In this document: in pieces, positions 1-6,389 of the stretch
Layout: every line of letters starts with the position of its first letter
How positions within the stretch are numbered: the first letter of the stretch is position 1
NCBI GenBank assembly: GCA_016185815.1
Contig: JACPMT010000024.1
Coordinates: forward strand, 1 to 12,787
DNA: 12,787 nucleotides
DNA from: Candidatus Woesearchaeota archaeon
Lineage (GTDB): Archaea > Nanobdellota > Nanobdellia > Woesearchaeales > GW2011-AR4
Direction of reading: 5' to 3'
Translations under genes and position numbers: made by a program
Notes under the pieces: generated by a model
The model's database searches: none
The model's input: the letters and a program-made list of their open reading frames with translations, nothing else
Told to the model about the DNA's origin: nothing

Positions 1-81
1 AGTTACTTCTTTTTTATAAAATCTTGCCTTGGGATTTGCAAAGGCATTCCTGTGGTTTTTGTATGCAACCAATGCAAAGTC
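1..81. repeat. 81-base exact repeat, left copy
   Basis: Bases 1-81 are identical to 2585-2665. They lie in the same part of two thiolase genes, encoding DFALVAYKNHRNAFAN and onward. Elsewhere the two thiolases are clearly diverged at base level. The repeat runs to the window edge, so its true length is unknown. A further 22 bases (156-177) match 2666-2687, after 74 bases that are missing from the other copy. This fits gene conversion or an assembly overlap at a contig end. Confidence 0.95.
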
Positions 82-558
82 GTCAGTTGTTGCGCCGTAT
101 TTCAGCATATACTGCTGCGCAACAAGCGCATTTTGGGCTGGAAAATTCAATCCCTCTGTCTGCTCGTAGATTCTTTCGCCGCCCATTAATATTTCGTCAG
201 TAATCTTCTTGCTTGTGTTTGCAACAATCTTGTCAAAGCCAATGGCAAGGACATTCCTATAATCTCCAGATTTCTGTAGTTTTATTGCCGTCCACAATGC
301 AGTCCCGCCGCCTGCGCAGCCAGCAGGAAGAGAAAGCATCGGAACCTTTTTTTGGAACAGGCTGCTTGCCATTGAGGCGCTGTGCTTCTGCCTTTCTCCA
401 TTGCTGTTTAATTCAATGCTTGAAACAAGGATTAAATCAATGTCGTTCATAGACATTTCAGCATCATTCAATGCTTCCAATGTCGCTTCGTAAATCAAAT
501 GGCTTGAAGGATCTTCCTGAATTCCAAAATTTGTCATGCCAACGCCTTTGATGTACAT
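1..558 (-). CDS. SCP-x-type thiolase (copy A), 3' end cut by window edge
   Basis: The visible 186 residues are the N-terminal part of a thiolase of the SCP-x-like / acetyl-CoA acetyltransferase group, which condenses or cleaves acyl-CoAs. The opening MYIKGVGMTNFG is typical of that group. The likely nucleophile is Cys81 in the stretch AGCAGGG, equivalent to the CASG box of thiolases. The reading frame is open to base 1, so the C-terminal half with the GHP histidine lies outside the window. The start ATG overlaps the stop of the upstream DUF35-DUF362 gene by one base (TAATG). A ribosome binding site AGGTGAT sits six bases before it, so translation is probably coupled. It is paralogous to copy B (2006-3056): both carry NGERQ and ERIYEQT. 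Unlike copy B, it is uninterrupted here. The substrate cannot be told from sequence; the family call is firm. Confidence 0.87.
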   Translation of the reverse strand, partial: MYIKGVGMTNFGIQEDPSSHLIYEATLEALNDAEMSMNDIDLILVSSIELNSNGERQKHSASMASSLFQKKVPMLSLPAGCAGGGTALWTAIKLQKSGDYRNVLAIGFDKIVANTSKKITDEILMGGERIYEQTEGLNFPAQNALVAQQYMLKYGATTDDFALVAYKNHRNAFANPKARFYKKEVT

Positions 559-2006
559 TACCCAATCACCTTTGAAAGAAGTTTTTTCATCTTGGATCTT
601 ACCTTGTCAATAGGGGTTATTGCCGGCTCCCCTTCTGTTGTAAGCAGTTTTTTCAAAAGCACCAGCTGCTCGATTTCATCAGTGTTCTCTTCTATTTTTG
701 CAACTGCCTTAATCCCCAAATCTCCCAGCCTCTTTATTGCGCAATCGCCCAAAGCAACCAGCCTTTCTTTTCCATTCAACATCTCTTTTGTGACCATAGA
801 GCCAATTATTAAGCTTAACTGCTCGCCTCTCAAGCCGATAAGCTTTGAGGTAAGATTATACATTAGGTTCAGGCATGCGGGGCAGGCCTTCCCGTCAATA
901 ACCTTTATGTCAGGGTGTGGCGTGTCATTCGGAGCAGCAGCTTTTACAGGATATTTCAAGGCATCAATTTCGTTGCCGACAACCTCAATTTTTTTAAAAT
1001 CAGAATTACTGGATGTAGCATAAGGCGGGATTTTAAGCATAGTAGCTTCGCAAAAAACAGCGTCAAGTGCAGCAGCACTTTTGCTTGCCAAAACCAAGTT
1101 TAGAAAAGCTGGCTCGCCTAGCGCTAGAGGGCCCTGGCCCTGCATTCCGCTAGTGGCATCAGCTACTGTAAAAACATCCGGCAAAGCCCTTGCCAATTTT
1201 GGCAATGTATTTTCAATGCCTTCAAAGTACATCTCTCTTTGGGTTTTTTCATCAGCAAGCCTTGATAAATTTTCCATTGAACCGGAAATTCCAAGCTGGA
1301 AATTTGTTTTCATAATTGGAGCGTTTATCACTTTTCTGTTCAGCGCCTCTTTGAATATTCTGAAAGTATAACCATCAGATTGAACATCTTCAAAAGGCCC
1401 TTTTGATATGTCAGCAAATTCAACCCCCTTTTTTTTGCAGACTTCAATAATGCCTGCCTTTGAGGCAGCATCAGATGCATCAGAGCCTATAAGCGCCTGC
1501 TCAGCCACAATCACATTTTCTTTTTTGACTCCAAGCTCAAACAACAAAGTTAGTAAAGCACTCAGAAAATCAGGGTTTGTATTCACAGCCTGGTAAGGAT
1601 ACGCTGGAGTGATTATGCTCGGCTTGATTAAAATTTTGTCATCTTCATTCAAGCCAGTTCCATTAAGAAGCTCTAAAGCTTCTTTTATAGCTTCATAGAT
1701 ATCATACTTTACTTTTACAGCAGCAACTGCATCTTTTGTTTTTGCTTTTTGCAATACAAATTCGTCACCTATTTTATAATCCTTCATTGTTTTTCTTGGT
1801 ATTCTGTTTCCAAGCTCATCCTGCAAAAGAAGGATGTTATAAGGAATTATAGGGTGCATTGGCGAAGGGATTGCAACTTTTGTTATCCCAATCACTTTTA
1901 TCTTAGTCCCTTTTTGCTTTGTAATGTCCCCTTTGCAATAAACGCATTTCTCAATTGGATAAATCCATTTTTTGTTGCACTTTTCGCATACCCATCTTAT
2001 TATCAT
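558..2006 (-). CDS. DUF35 (zinc ribbon/OB-fold)-DUF362 fusion protein
   Basis: This 482-residue protein joins two domains. Residues 1-26 form a rubredoxin-like zinc ribbon (Cys7, Cys10, Cys21, Cys24). Residues to about 85 look like the OB fold of DUF35, the small partner protein normally encoded beside archaeal and actinobacterial thiolases. From about 90 to the end it resembles DUF362: KILIKPS (124-130), MKTNF...GSMENLSRLAD (232-251) and DATSGMQGQGP (283-293). A C-terminal CPAC pair (Cys375, Cys378) and Cys422 could bind metal or a cluster. DUF35 is known to bridge acetoacetyl-CoA thiolase and HMG-CoA synthase in archaea and to help bind CoA. DUF362 has no assigned reaction that I can name. 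The gene sits between two thiolase genes and overlaps both by one base (TAATG at each end). A GA-rich GGGTG site at 2011-2021 precedes its start. I infer a thiolase-associated scaffold or enzyme. Confidence 0.85.
   Translation of the reverse strand: MIIRWVCEKCNKKWIYPIEKCVYCKGDITKQKGTKIKVIGITKVAIPSPMHPIIPYNILLLQDELGNRIPRKTMKDYKIGDEFVLQKAKTKDAVAAVKVKYDIYEAIKEALELLNGTGLNEDDKILIKPSIITPAYPYQAVNTNPDFLSALLTLLFELGVKKENVIVAEQALIGSDASDAASKAGIIEVCKKKGVEFADISKGPFEDVQSDGYTFRIFKEALNRKVINAPIMKTNFQLGISGSMENLSRLADEKTQREMYFEGIENTLPKLARALPDVFTVADATSGMQGQGPLALGEPAFLNLVLASKSAAALDAVFCEATMLKIPPYATSSNSDFKKIEVVGNEIDALKYPVKAAAPNDTPHPDIKVIDGKACPACLNLMYNLTSKLIGLRGEQLSLIIGSMVTKEMLNGKERLVALGDCAIKRLGDLGIKAVAKIEENTDEIEQLVLLKKLLTTEGEPAITPIDKVRSKMKKLLSKVIG
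565..571 (-). promoter_or_regulatory. Ribosome binding site of thiolase A
   Basis: The minus strand reads AGGTGAT, complementary to the archaeal 16S rRNA 3' end, six bases before the ATG at 558. It lies inside the last codons of the upstream gene and supports that start. Confidence 0.7.
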
Positions 2007-2656
2007 TAAGCACCCACCCTCTTTAAAATATGGACAGCAACAGTGCTTCCAGCACCGCCAATATTCTGGGCAAGGGCATATTTTATATTGTTAACCTGCC
2101 TTTCGCCTGCTTTGCCCCTAATCTGCTTTACCAGCTCATAAATCTGGCTTATGCCGGTAGCGCTTATAGGATGGCCTTTTGCCTTTAGCCCGCCGCTTGT
2201 GTTGACAGGCAGTTCCCCGTCAATGTTTGTCGCCCCTTTTCTGATTAATTCCTTTCCTTCGCCCTTTTTGCAAAACCCCAAATCCTCATAAGAAATGAGC
2301 TCAACAGGAGTAAAAGCGTCATGAATTTCAGCAATATCAATGTCTGATGGAGAAATGCCAGCTTGCTTATAAGCATCATTTGAGGCAAGTGTGATTGCCT
2401 GCCATGAAGTCATGTCTTCGCTTTCAAAAGTTGACAATCTGTCAACATACAATGATGAGCCTGCTATCTCAATGTCAGTCTTATCTTTTGTTATGACAGC
2501 AGCTGCAGCTCCATTGACAGATAAGCTGCAGTCAAAAAGCCTTAAAGGAGACGCAACAACAGGGGAATTTTTTATCTGCTTTAAAGTTACTTCTTTTTTA
2601 TAAAATCTTGCCTTGGGATTTGCAAAGGCATTCCTGTGGTTTTTGTATGCAACCAA
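2006..2656 (-). CDS. SCP-x-type thiolase (copy B), C-terminal fragment after frameshift
   Basis: This frame encodes the C-terminal half of a thiolase. Counting from the TTG codon at 2656, it holds a HDAF motif (His112), VNTSGGLKAKGHP (151-163, catalytic His162) and a glycine-rich end QNIGGAGS near 198. The frame is readable up to the junction at 2665, where it fails to join the N-terminal half (2598-3056) because 74 bases are missing relative to copy A. The TTG is therefore probably not a real start; a ribosome would reach this frame only by shifting. The stop overlaps the next gene's ATG by one base. If the deletion is real, this is half of a pseudogene. If it is an assembly error, it is the 3' half of a working thiolase, possibly even the missing end of copy A. 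Family assignment is firm; genome structure is uncertain. Confidence 0.8.
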   Translation of the reverse strand: MVAYKNHRNAFANPKARFYKKEVTLKQIKNSPVVASPLRLFDCSLSVNGAAAAVITKDKTDIEIAGSSLYVDRLSTFESEDMTSWQAITLASNDAYKQAGISPSDIDIAEIHDAFTPVELISYEDLGFCKKGEGKELIRKGATNIDGELPVNTSGGLKAKGHPISATGISQIYELVKQIRGKAGERQVNNIKYALAQNIGGAGSTVAVHILKRVGA

Positions 2657-2665
2657 TGCAAAGTC
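2585..2665. repeat. 81-base exact repeat, right copy
   Basis: This stretch is identical to bases 1-81 and lies inside the broken thiolase copy B. Its right boundary is exactly the point where the thiolase frame breaks. The next 22 bases (2666-2687) match 156-177, after which the paralogs diverge. No transposase, target duplication or attachment-site structure is seen. Confidence 0.95.
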
Positions 2666-3056
2666 CTGTCTGCTCGTAGATTCTTTCAGCTGCCATCATA
2701 ATCTCATCTGTAATGTTAATTGAATTATTTGACAGCAATCTTTCAACACCAACAATAAGCATGTTGTTGTAATCTAATTTATTAGCTGTCCATAAGGCAG
2801 ATCCCCCGCCGCAGCAAACGGCTGACGAAGTTATTATTGGGATTTTTTTCCTGAATATGCTGCTTATTATGGATGCGAAACCCCTTTGCCTTTCGCCATT
2901 GCTTTCTGTATCAACTACAGATGAAACAACCGCATCAATATCACTCATAGATATATCCGCATCGTTTAATGCCTCCAAAGTAGCCTGGTAAACAAGCTCT
3001 TGGCTTGTTTCTGTTTGTGAGCCAAACTTAGTCATGCCAACTCCTTTAATGTGCAT
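2598..3056 (-). CDS. SCP-x-type thiolase (copy B), N-terminal fragment, frameshifted
   Basis: Residues 1-130 align with copy A from MHIKGVGMTKFG to ERIYEQT and include the probable nucleophile Cys81 in AVCCGGG. After ERIYEQT the frame enters 22 unrelated residues rich in Cys and Lys and stops at 2598, because 74 bases present in copy A (82-155 there) are absent here. The thiolase reading continues in another frame from 2665 to 2006. The start is supported by a GGTGAT ribosome binding site (3060-3065) close to the ATG. The gap to the upstream FabZ-like gene is ten bases, so both sit on one transcript. As drawn, the fragment lacks the histidine half and should be inactive. Either the gene is broken or the assembly is wrong at 2665/2666. 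Confidence 0.82.
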   Translation of the reverse strand: MHIKGVGMTKFGSQTETSQELVYQATLEALNDADISMSDIDAVVSSVVDTESNGERQRGFASIISSIFRKKIPIITSSAVCCGGGSALWTANKLDYNNMLIVGVERLLSNNSINITDEIMMAAERIYEQTGLCIGCIQKPQECLCKSQGKIL

Positions 3057-3059
3057 AGA

Positions 3060-3065
3060 ATCACC
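3060..3065 (-). promoter_or_regulatory. Ribosome binding site of thiolase B
   Basis: The minus strand reads TAAGGGTGATTCTATG: the stop of the FabZ-like gene, a GGTGAT site and then the ATG at 3056. The site lies in the ten-base gap and supports translation from a shared mRNA. Confidence 0.65.
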
Positions 3066-3066
3066 C

Positions 3067-3558
3067 TTACTTAGCGTATTTAGCCCGAAATTCTGCCTTA
3101 TTTACAATGGCTAGCATCAAAAGAGCCTCTGCAACTAAGTCTTCTTTGATAAATGCTTTGCCTTGGAGAATAGCCCCTCTTTCATCCTGTGCTATCAAAT
3201 CAATTTCGAACCTTAATTGTGCAGGAGGAATTATGGGAGCCATGAACTTGACCTCTTTTAATTTGAATGCCAAAACATCCTTTTCATAGTGATTGAGTAT
3301 ATTGCTTCTTGCCAATAAGGTTGCTGCCTGGCCCATTCCCTCTACTGTCAAAGCGCCTGGCATAATTGGAAAGTCAACAAAATGGCCTTTGAATAAATCC
3401 TCATCGCCTGTAATGTCCTTGATGGCTACAATCCTATTATTGCTCAAGCTTAAAACTTTATCTATAAATAAGAATGGCTCCTGATAAGGTATTATCTTCT
3501 TAATGCCGTCTTTGTCTATTTCTCCTTTGCTGTCCTTGAATTCATTAATCTGGTTCAT
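3067..3558 (-). CDS. FabZ/MaoC-like hot-dog dehydratase
   Basis: This 163-residue protein has the FabA/FabZ signature: IPYQEPFLFIDKV (23-35), GHF with catalytic His59, PIMPGAL (64-70) and EGMGQAA with catalytic Glu73. FabZ enzymes remove water from a 3-hydroxyacyl thioester to give the trans-2-enoyl thioester. The length is slightly above the usual 140-150, through a 20-residue N-terminal lead. No acyl carrier protein gene is present, so a CoA substrate is plausible but inferred. It is the first gene of the leftward operon with the thiolases and the DUF35-DUF362 protein. Its promoter has a BRE-like CGAAAG followed by TATTTAAATA, centred about 31 bases before the ATG, so the mRNA leader should be only a few bases. 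A non-fatty-acid role, such as an enoyl hydratase working in the reverse direction, is possible. Confidence 0.85.
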   Translation of the reverse strand: MNQINEFKDSKGEIDKDGIKKIIPYQEPFLFIDKVLSLSNNRIVAIKDITGDEDLFKGHFVDFPIMPGALTVEGMGQAATLLARSNILNHYEKDVLAFKLKEVKFMAPIIPPAQLRFEIDLIAQDERGAILQGKAFIKEDLVAEALLMLAIVNKAEFRAKYAK

Positions 3559-3584
3559 TTTCAGCTGTTTCCTTAACTTTGGCG

Positions 3585-3601
3585 TATTTAAATAACTTTC
3601 G
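3585..3601 (-). promoter_or_regulatory. BRE/TATA promoter of the FabZ-thiolase operon
   Basis: On the minus strand, CGAAAG (3601-3596) is followed by TTATTTAAATAC. This is a textbook archaeal BRE plus TATA box, centred about 31 bases before the ATG at 3558. It predicts a transcription start around 3563. Confidence 0.65.
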
Positions 3602-3613
3602 ACTTTAATATTT

Positions 3614-3659
3614 TGTAATATACATATTATAAACTATTGGTTATTCAATATATATTACA
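3614..3659. promoter_or_regulatory. Inverted repeat centred between two divergent promoters
   Basis: TGTAATATA (3614-3622) and TATATTACA (3651-3659) are perfect inverted repeats with a 28-base spacer. Their centre, about 3636.5, coincides with the midpoint between the two divergent TATA boxes (about 3589 and 3683). A smaller repeat, TAATAT-AC-ATATTA, lies at 3616-3629. The sequence is AT-rich, so chance is possible. A shared regulator site is an inference from symmetry. Confidence 0.35.
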
Positions 3660-3670
3660 GTCCAAAAAGC

Positions 3671-3687
3671 ACAAAATCTTTATAAAA
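3671..3687 (+). promoter_or_regulatory. TATA promoter of the biotin carboxylase gene
   Basis: ACAAAATC followed by TTTATAAAA (3679-3687) lies 26 bases, centre to start, before the ATG at 3709. This predicts a leaderless transcript and is the main reason for choosing that ATG over the TTG at 3637. Confidence 0.7.
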
Positions 3688-3708
3688 AGCAGTGCAAGAT
3701 TATGCGTT

Positions 3709-5628
3709 ATGTTCAAGAGCAAAAGAGCCAAGCTTAAGATCAGCCTAAAGCAAAAATTAGTTGTTAATGCCCTAAACCATGCCCTTAAGCCGCTTGAAAA
3801 ATTCTATGCTTTTTTGAAGAATTCTGCTATTAGAATAAATGAGAAATTTCCAGCTGTTTACCATTGCTTTGAAGGCTTGGTCAGGCAGCACATAATCTCG
3901 CCAGGTAAAGAGATTTTTAAGTCCTCAAAGATAGAGAATATGGGAAGCTTCATAACTGCAAATGTGATAAAAAGGCTTCCTCATGTTGACGAGTCCCATG
4001 TTGAAGAAATTCTGAGCAACCCGTCCAGCAAATCCTTTTTGGAAATCCTGACAGAAGGGTTTGGGATAAATAAGGACAAAGAAAAGACTTATACAGTATT
4101 GGGCAATGGAGGTTTTAAAAAAATATTGATTGCTAACAGGGGGGAAATAGCTCTTAGAGTAATCAGGGCCTGCCGCGAGCTTGGCATAGAAAGCGTTGTT
4201 ATTTATTCTGACGAGGAAAAGGATAGCTTGGCAGTAAAGTTTGCTGACAAGTCATATAACATAGGCAAGCCAAAAAGCTACCTTCATGTGAAAAAGATAG
4301 TCAACCTAGCCAAGCAAAGCAATTGCGATGCAATTCACCCTGGCTATGGCTTTTTGGCTGAAAACCCGAAATTTGCCAAGATGTGCGAGAAAAAAGGAAT
4401 TAAGTTTATTGGTCCTTCTTCTAAGATGATTAAGAAATTAGGAGACAAAGTAGAGGCAAAAAAAGCCATGCTTAAATCAAACATACCTGTTATTGAGGGG
4501 CTAAAGGAAGATCTGAGGAGCAGGAAACATGCCCTGAAGGTTGCAAGAAGAATTGGCTGGCCTGTTATCATAAAGGCGTCTGCTGGAGGAGGGGGCAAAG
4601 GAATGAGGATTGTCGCCAAAGAAGAAGACATTTTTGATGCTTATGAAAGCGCGAAAAAAGAAGCCCTGAACGCTTTTGGAGACGATTCATTGTATATTGA
4701 AAAGTATCTTGAAGAGCCCCACCATATAGAGTTTCAGGTACTGGCAGATAAGTTCGGAAATGTGATACATCTGGGTGAAAGGGACTGCAGCATACAAAGA
4801 AGGCACCAAAAGCTGATTGAGGAAGCCCCCAGCCCTGCCCTGAGCAGCGAATTGAGAGAGTTAATGGGAAATGCAGCTGTTGACGCAATAAGGGCAATCG
4901 GCTATGAAGGTGCTGGAACTGTTGAATTTTTGCTTGACAAAAACAGGAATTTCTATTTTATTGAGATGAACACAAGGATACAGGTCGAGCACGGCGTTAC
5001 AGAGATGGTTACCAATGTCGATTTGGTCAAGGAGCAGATTAAGCTTGCAGAAGGGGCAAAGCTTGCTTACAAGCAGGAAGACATAAAGATTGAGGGCCAT
5101 GCAATAGAATGCAGGATTAATGCAGAAGACCCTTCAAATGGATTTGCCCCCTCTCCTGGAACAATTGTCAATTACCTGCCATCAGGAGGGCCTGGCATAA
5201 GGATAAGCAGTTCTTGCCATTCAGGCTGCAGGATTTCACCACAGTTTGACTCATTGATTGCCCTGCTTATCTGCTATGGGAGCACAAGGCAGGAGGCAAT
5301 AGCAAGAATGAAAAGAGCATTGGGGGAATTTATCATAGAAGGCGTTAAGACAACAATCCCTTTTAACCAGCTGGTTCTGGGCAAAAGGCAGTTTTTAAGG
5401 GGAAATGTCACAACTTCTTTTATCGAGAACAACAGGATAATGGAGGAGCTAAAAGGCTTAAAGCCAAAAAAAGAAGCATTGCCAAAAGAGAAAAAAGTTT
5501 TGATTGTGACAACAGCTGTCGCGCAGTACATTGCTAAAAAGCAGAACAACATCAACAACAAAAAAGTCAATCCATGGGTTATGGCTGCAAGGCAGGAAGC
5601 GATGAATGAAGGCAGCTTGGAAGAATAG
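3709..5628 (+). CDS. Biotin carboxylase subunit with extra N-terminal domain
   Basis: This protein carboxylates biotin on its carrier protein using ATP and bicarbonate, the first half-reaction of acyl-CoA carboxylase. From the ATG at 3709 it has 639 residues. The biotin carboxylase core begins near 137 (KKILIANRGEIALRVIRAC). It has the ATP-grasp glycine loop AGGGGKGM (292-299), ERDCSIQRRHQKLIEEAPSP (357-376) and EMNTRIQVEH (419-428) with the catalytic arginine near 423. The usual length is 450-500, so about 136 residues in front are extra: basic, probably helical, and not recognised. A lysine-rich tail ends in PWVMAARQEAM. No biotinyl domain is attached; the carrier is encoded at 9901-10290. 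An in-frame TTG at 3637 would add 24 residues, but it lies upstream of the TATA box. The divergent gene is the FabZ-like dehydratase. Function is very secure; the choice among acetyl-, propionyl- or pyruvate-type carboxylase is less so. Confidence 0.93.
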   Translation: MFKSKRAKLKISLKQKLVVNALNHALKPLEKFYAFLKNSAIRINEKFPAVYHCFEGLVRQHIISPGKEIFKSSKIENMGSFITANVIKRLPHVDESHVEEILSNPSSKSFLEILTEGFGINKDKEKTYTVLGNGGFKKILIANRGEIALRVIRACRELGIESVVIYSDEEKDSLAVKFADKSYNIGKPKSYLHVKKIVNLAKQSNCDAIHPGYGFLAENPKFAKMCEKKGIKFIGPSSKMIKKLGDKVEAKKAMLKSNIPVIEGLKEDLRSRKHALKVARRIGWPVIIKASAGGGGKGMRIVAKEEDIFDAYESAKKEALNAFGDDSLYIEKYLEEPHHIEFQVLADKFGNVIHLGERDCSIQRRHQKLIEEAPSPALSSELRELMGNAAVDAIRAIGYEGAGTVEFLLDKNRNFYFIEMNTRIQVEHGVTEMVTNVDLVKEQIKLAEGAKLAYKQEDIKIEGHAIECRINAEDPSNGFAPSPGTIVNYLPSGGPGIRISSSCHSGCRISPQFDSLIALLICYGSTRQEAIARMKRALGEFIIEGVKTTIPFNQLVLGKRQFLRGNVTTSFIENNRIMEELKGLKPKKEALPKEKKVLIVTTAVAQYIAKKQNNINNKKVNPWVMAARQEAMNEGSLEE

Positions 5629-5629
5629 G

Positions 5630-5637
5630 TTTATTAA
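5630..5637 (+). promoter_or_regulatory. Possible TATA box for the biotin ligase gene
   Basis: TTTATTAA lies directly after the carboxylase stop, about 33 bases before the ATG at 5667. A second AT-rich stretch (5649-5659) is too close to the ATG. The ligase could instead be read through from the carboxylase gene. Confidence 0.35.
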
Positions 5638-5666
5638 TTCTCTTAGACTAATATAAATTAAATAAA

Positions 5667-6389
5667 ATGCCATCGTACAAAATCTACCACTTAAAGTCCT
5701 TAGCCTCAACCCAAGACAAGGCCAAGGAGTTCTCTAAGAGGAGATTGAGCGATATTGCTATTATTACAGATGTGCAGACAAAAGGCAGGGGAAGGTTTAA
5801 AAGAAAATGGTTTTCTGATAGAGGTGGTTTATATTTATCAATTCTGCTAAAACCCAAAAATACCCAAAACCTTCAGTACCTTACTTTTGCTGCCGCAATT
5901 TCTGTTGTACAATCAATAAAAAAAATTGCAAAAATAAACACAAAAATAAAATGGCCCAATGACGTCCATTACAAAAAAAAGAAATTATGCGGCATTCTGA
6001 CAGAGGGGATTTTTGGCAAAGAAAACCATGTTATTGTCGGAATCGGGCTTAATGTGAACCAAGATGAGTTTCCCAATGAGATAAAAAATATAGCATCATC
6101 ATTGAAAATTATCAAAAAACAGGGTTTCAGCATTAAAAAAATTGCAAAAGACATTTTGGATGGGTTTTATATCCTGTACAATCACTACGAAAAAAATAAG
6201 CTCCAAAAAATATTGGAAACCTGGAAAAAACACTGCGATACGCTCGGAAAAAATGTAACTGTCATTACCAGGGCAAAAAAGATGAATGGCAAAGCGATCG
6301 GTGTCGATAGGGATTGCAATTTATTGTTGAAATTGAATAATGGCAAGGTAATGAAAATCGTTGAGGGTGACATTAATGTAAGATACTAG
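5667..6389 (+). CDS. birA: Biotin-[acyl-CoA carboxylase] ligase, monofunctional
   Basis: This enzyme joins biotin through biotinyl-AMP to the lysine of the biotin carrier protein. Visible motifs are SLASTQDKA (11-19), the biotin/AMP loop KGRGRFKRKW (39-48), GGLYLSIL (53-60), KWPND (95-99), KLCGILTEG (106-114) and VGIGLNVN (124-131). A small SH3-like C-terminal domain follows (about 190-240). At 240 residues it lacks the N-terminal winged helix of bacterial BirA repressors, so it should be an enzyme only. It follows the biotin carboxylase gene by 38 bases. Its target is most likely Lys95 of the carrier encoded at 9901-10290. The stop overlaps the stop of the converging thioesterase gene inside a shared CTAG. 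No biotin synthesis gene is in the window. Confidence 0.93.
   Translation: MPSYKIYHLKSLASTQDKAKEFSKRRLSDIAIITDVQTKGRGRFKRKWFSDRGGLYLSILLKPKNTQNLQYLTFAAAISVVQSIKKIAKINTKIKWPNDVHYKKKKLCGILTEGIFGKENHVIVGIGLNVNQDEFPNEIKNIASSLKIIKKQGFSIKKIAKDILDGFYILYNHYEKNKLQKILETWKKHCDTLGKNVTVITRAKKMNGKAIGVDRDCNLLLKLNNGKVMKIVEGDINVRY

Noticed and set aside
592..2009. Several rightward open frames of 62-143 codons opposite the DUF35-DUF362 gene
   Set aside because: They are antisense to a gene with clear domains on the other strand, and have no promoter or recognisable product.
1..2665. 81-base repeat as an insertion sequence end or attachment site
   Set aside because: Both copies are in-register thiolase coding sequence, with no transposase, integrase or terminal inverted repeats.
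1..3558. Mevalonate-type thiolase/HMG-CoA synthase/DUF35 operon
   Set aside because: No HMG-CoA synthase is present; the upstream enzyme has FabZ motifs and the DUF35 part is fused to DUF362.
3637..3708. TTG start giving a 663-residue biotin carboxylase
   Set aside because: The TATA box at 3679-3687 would lie inside the coding sequence, while the ATG at 3709 is spaced exactly for a leaderless mRNA.
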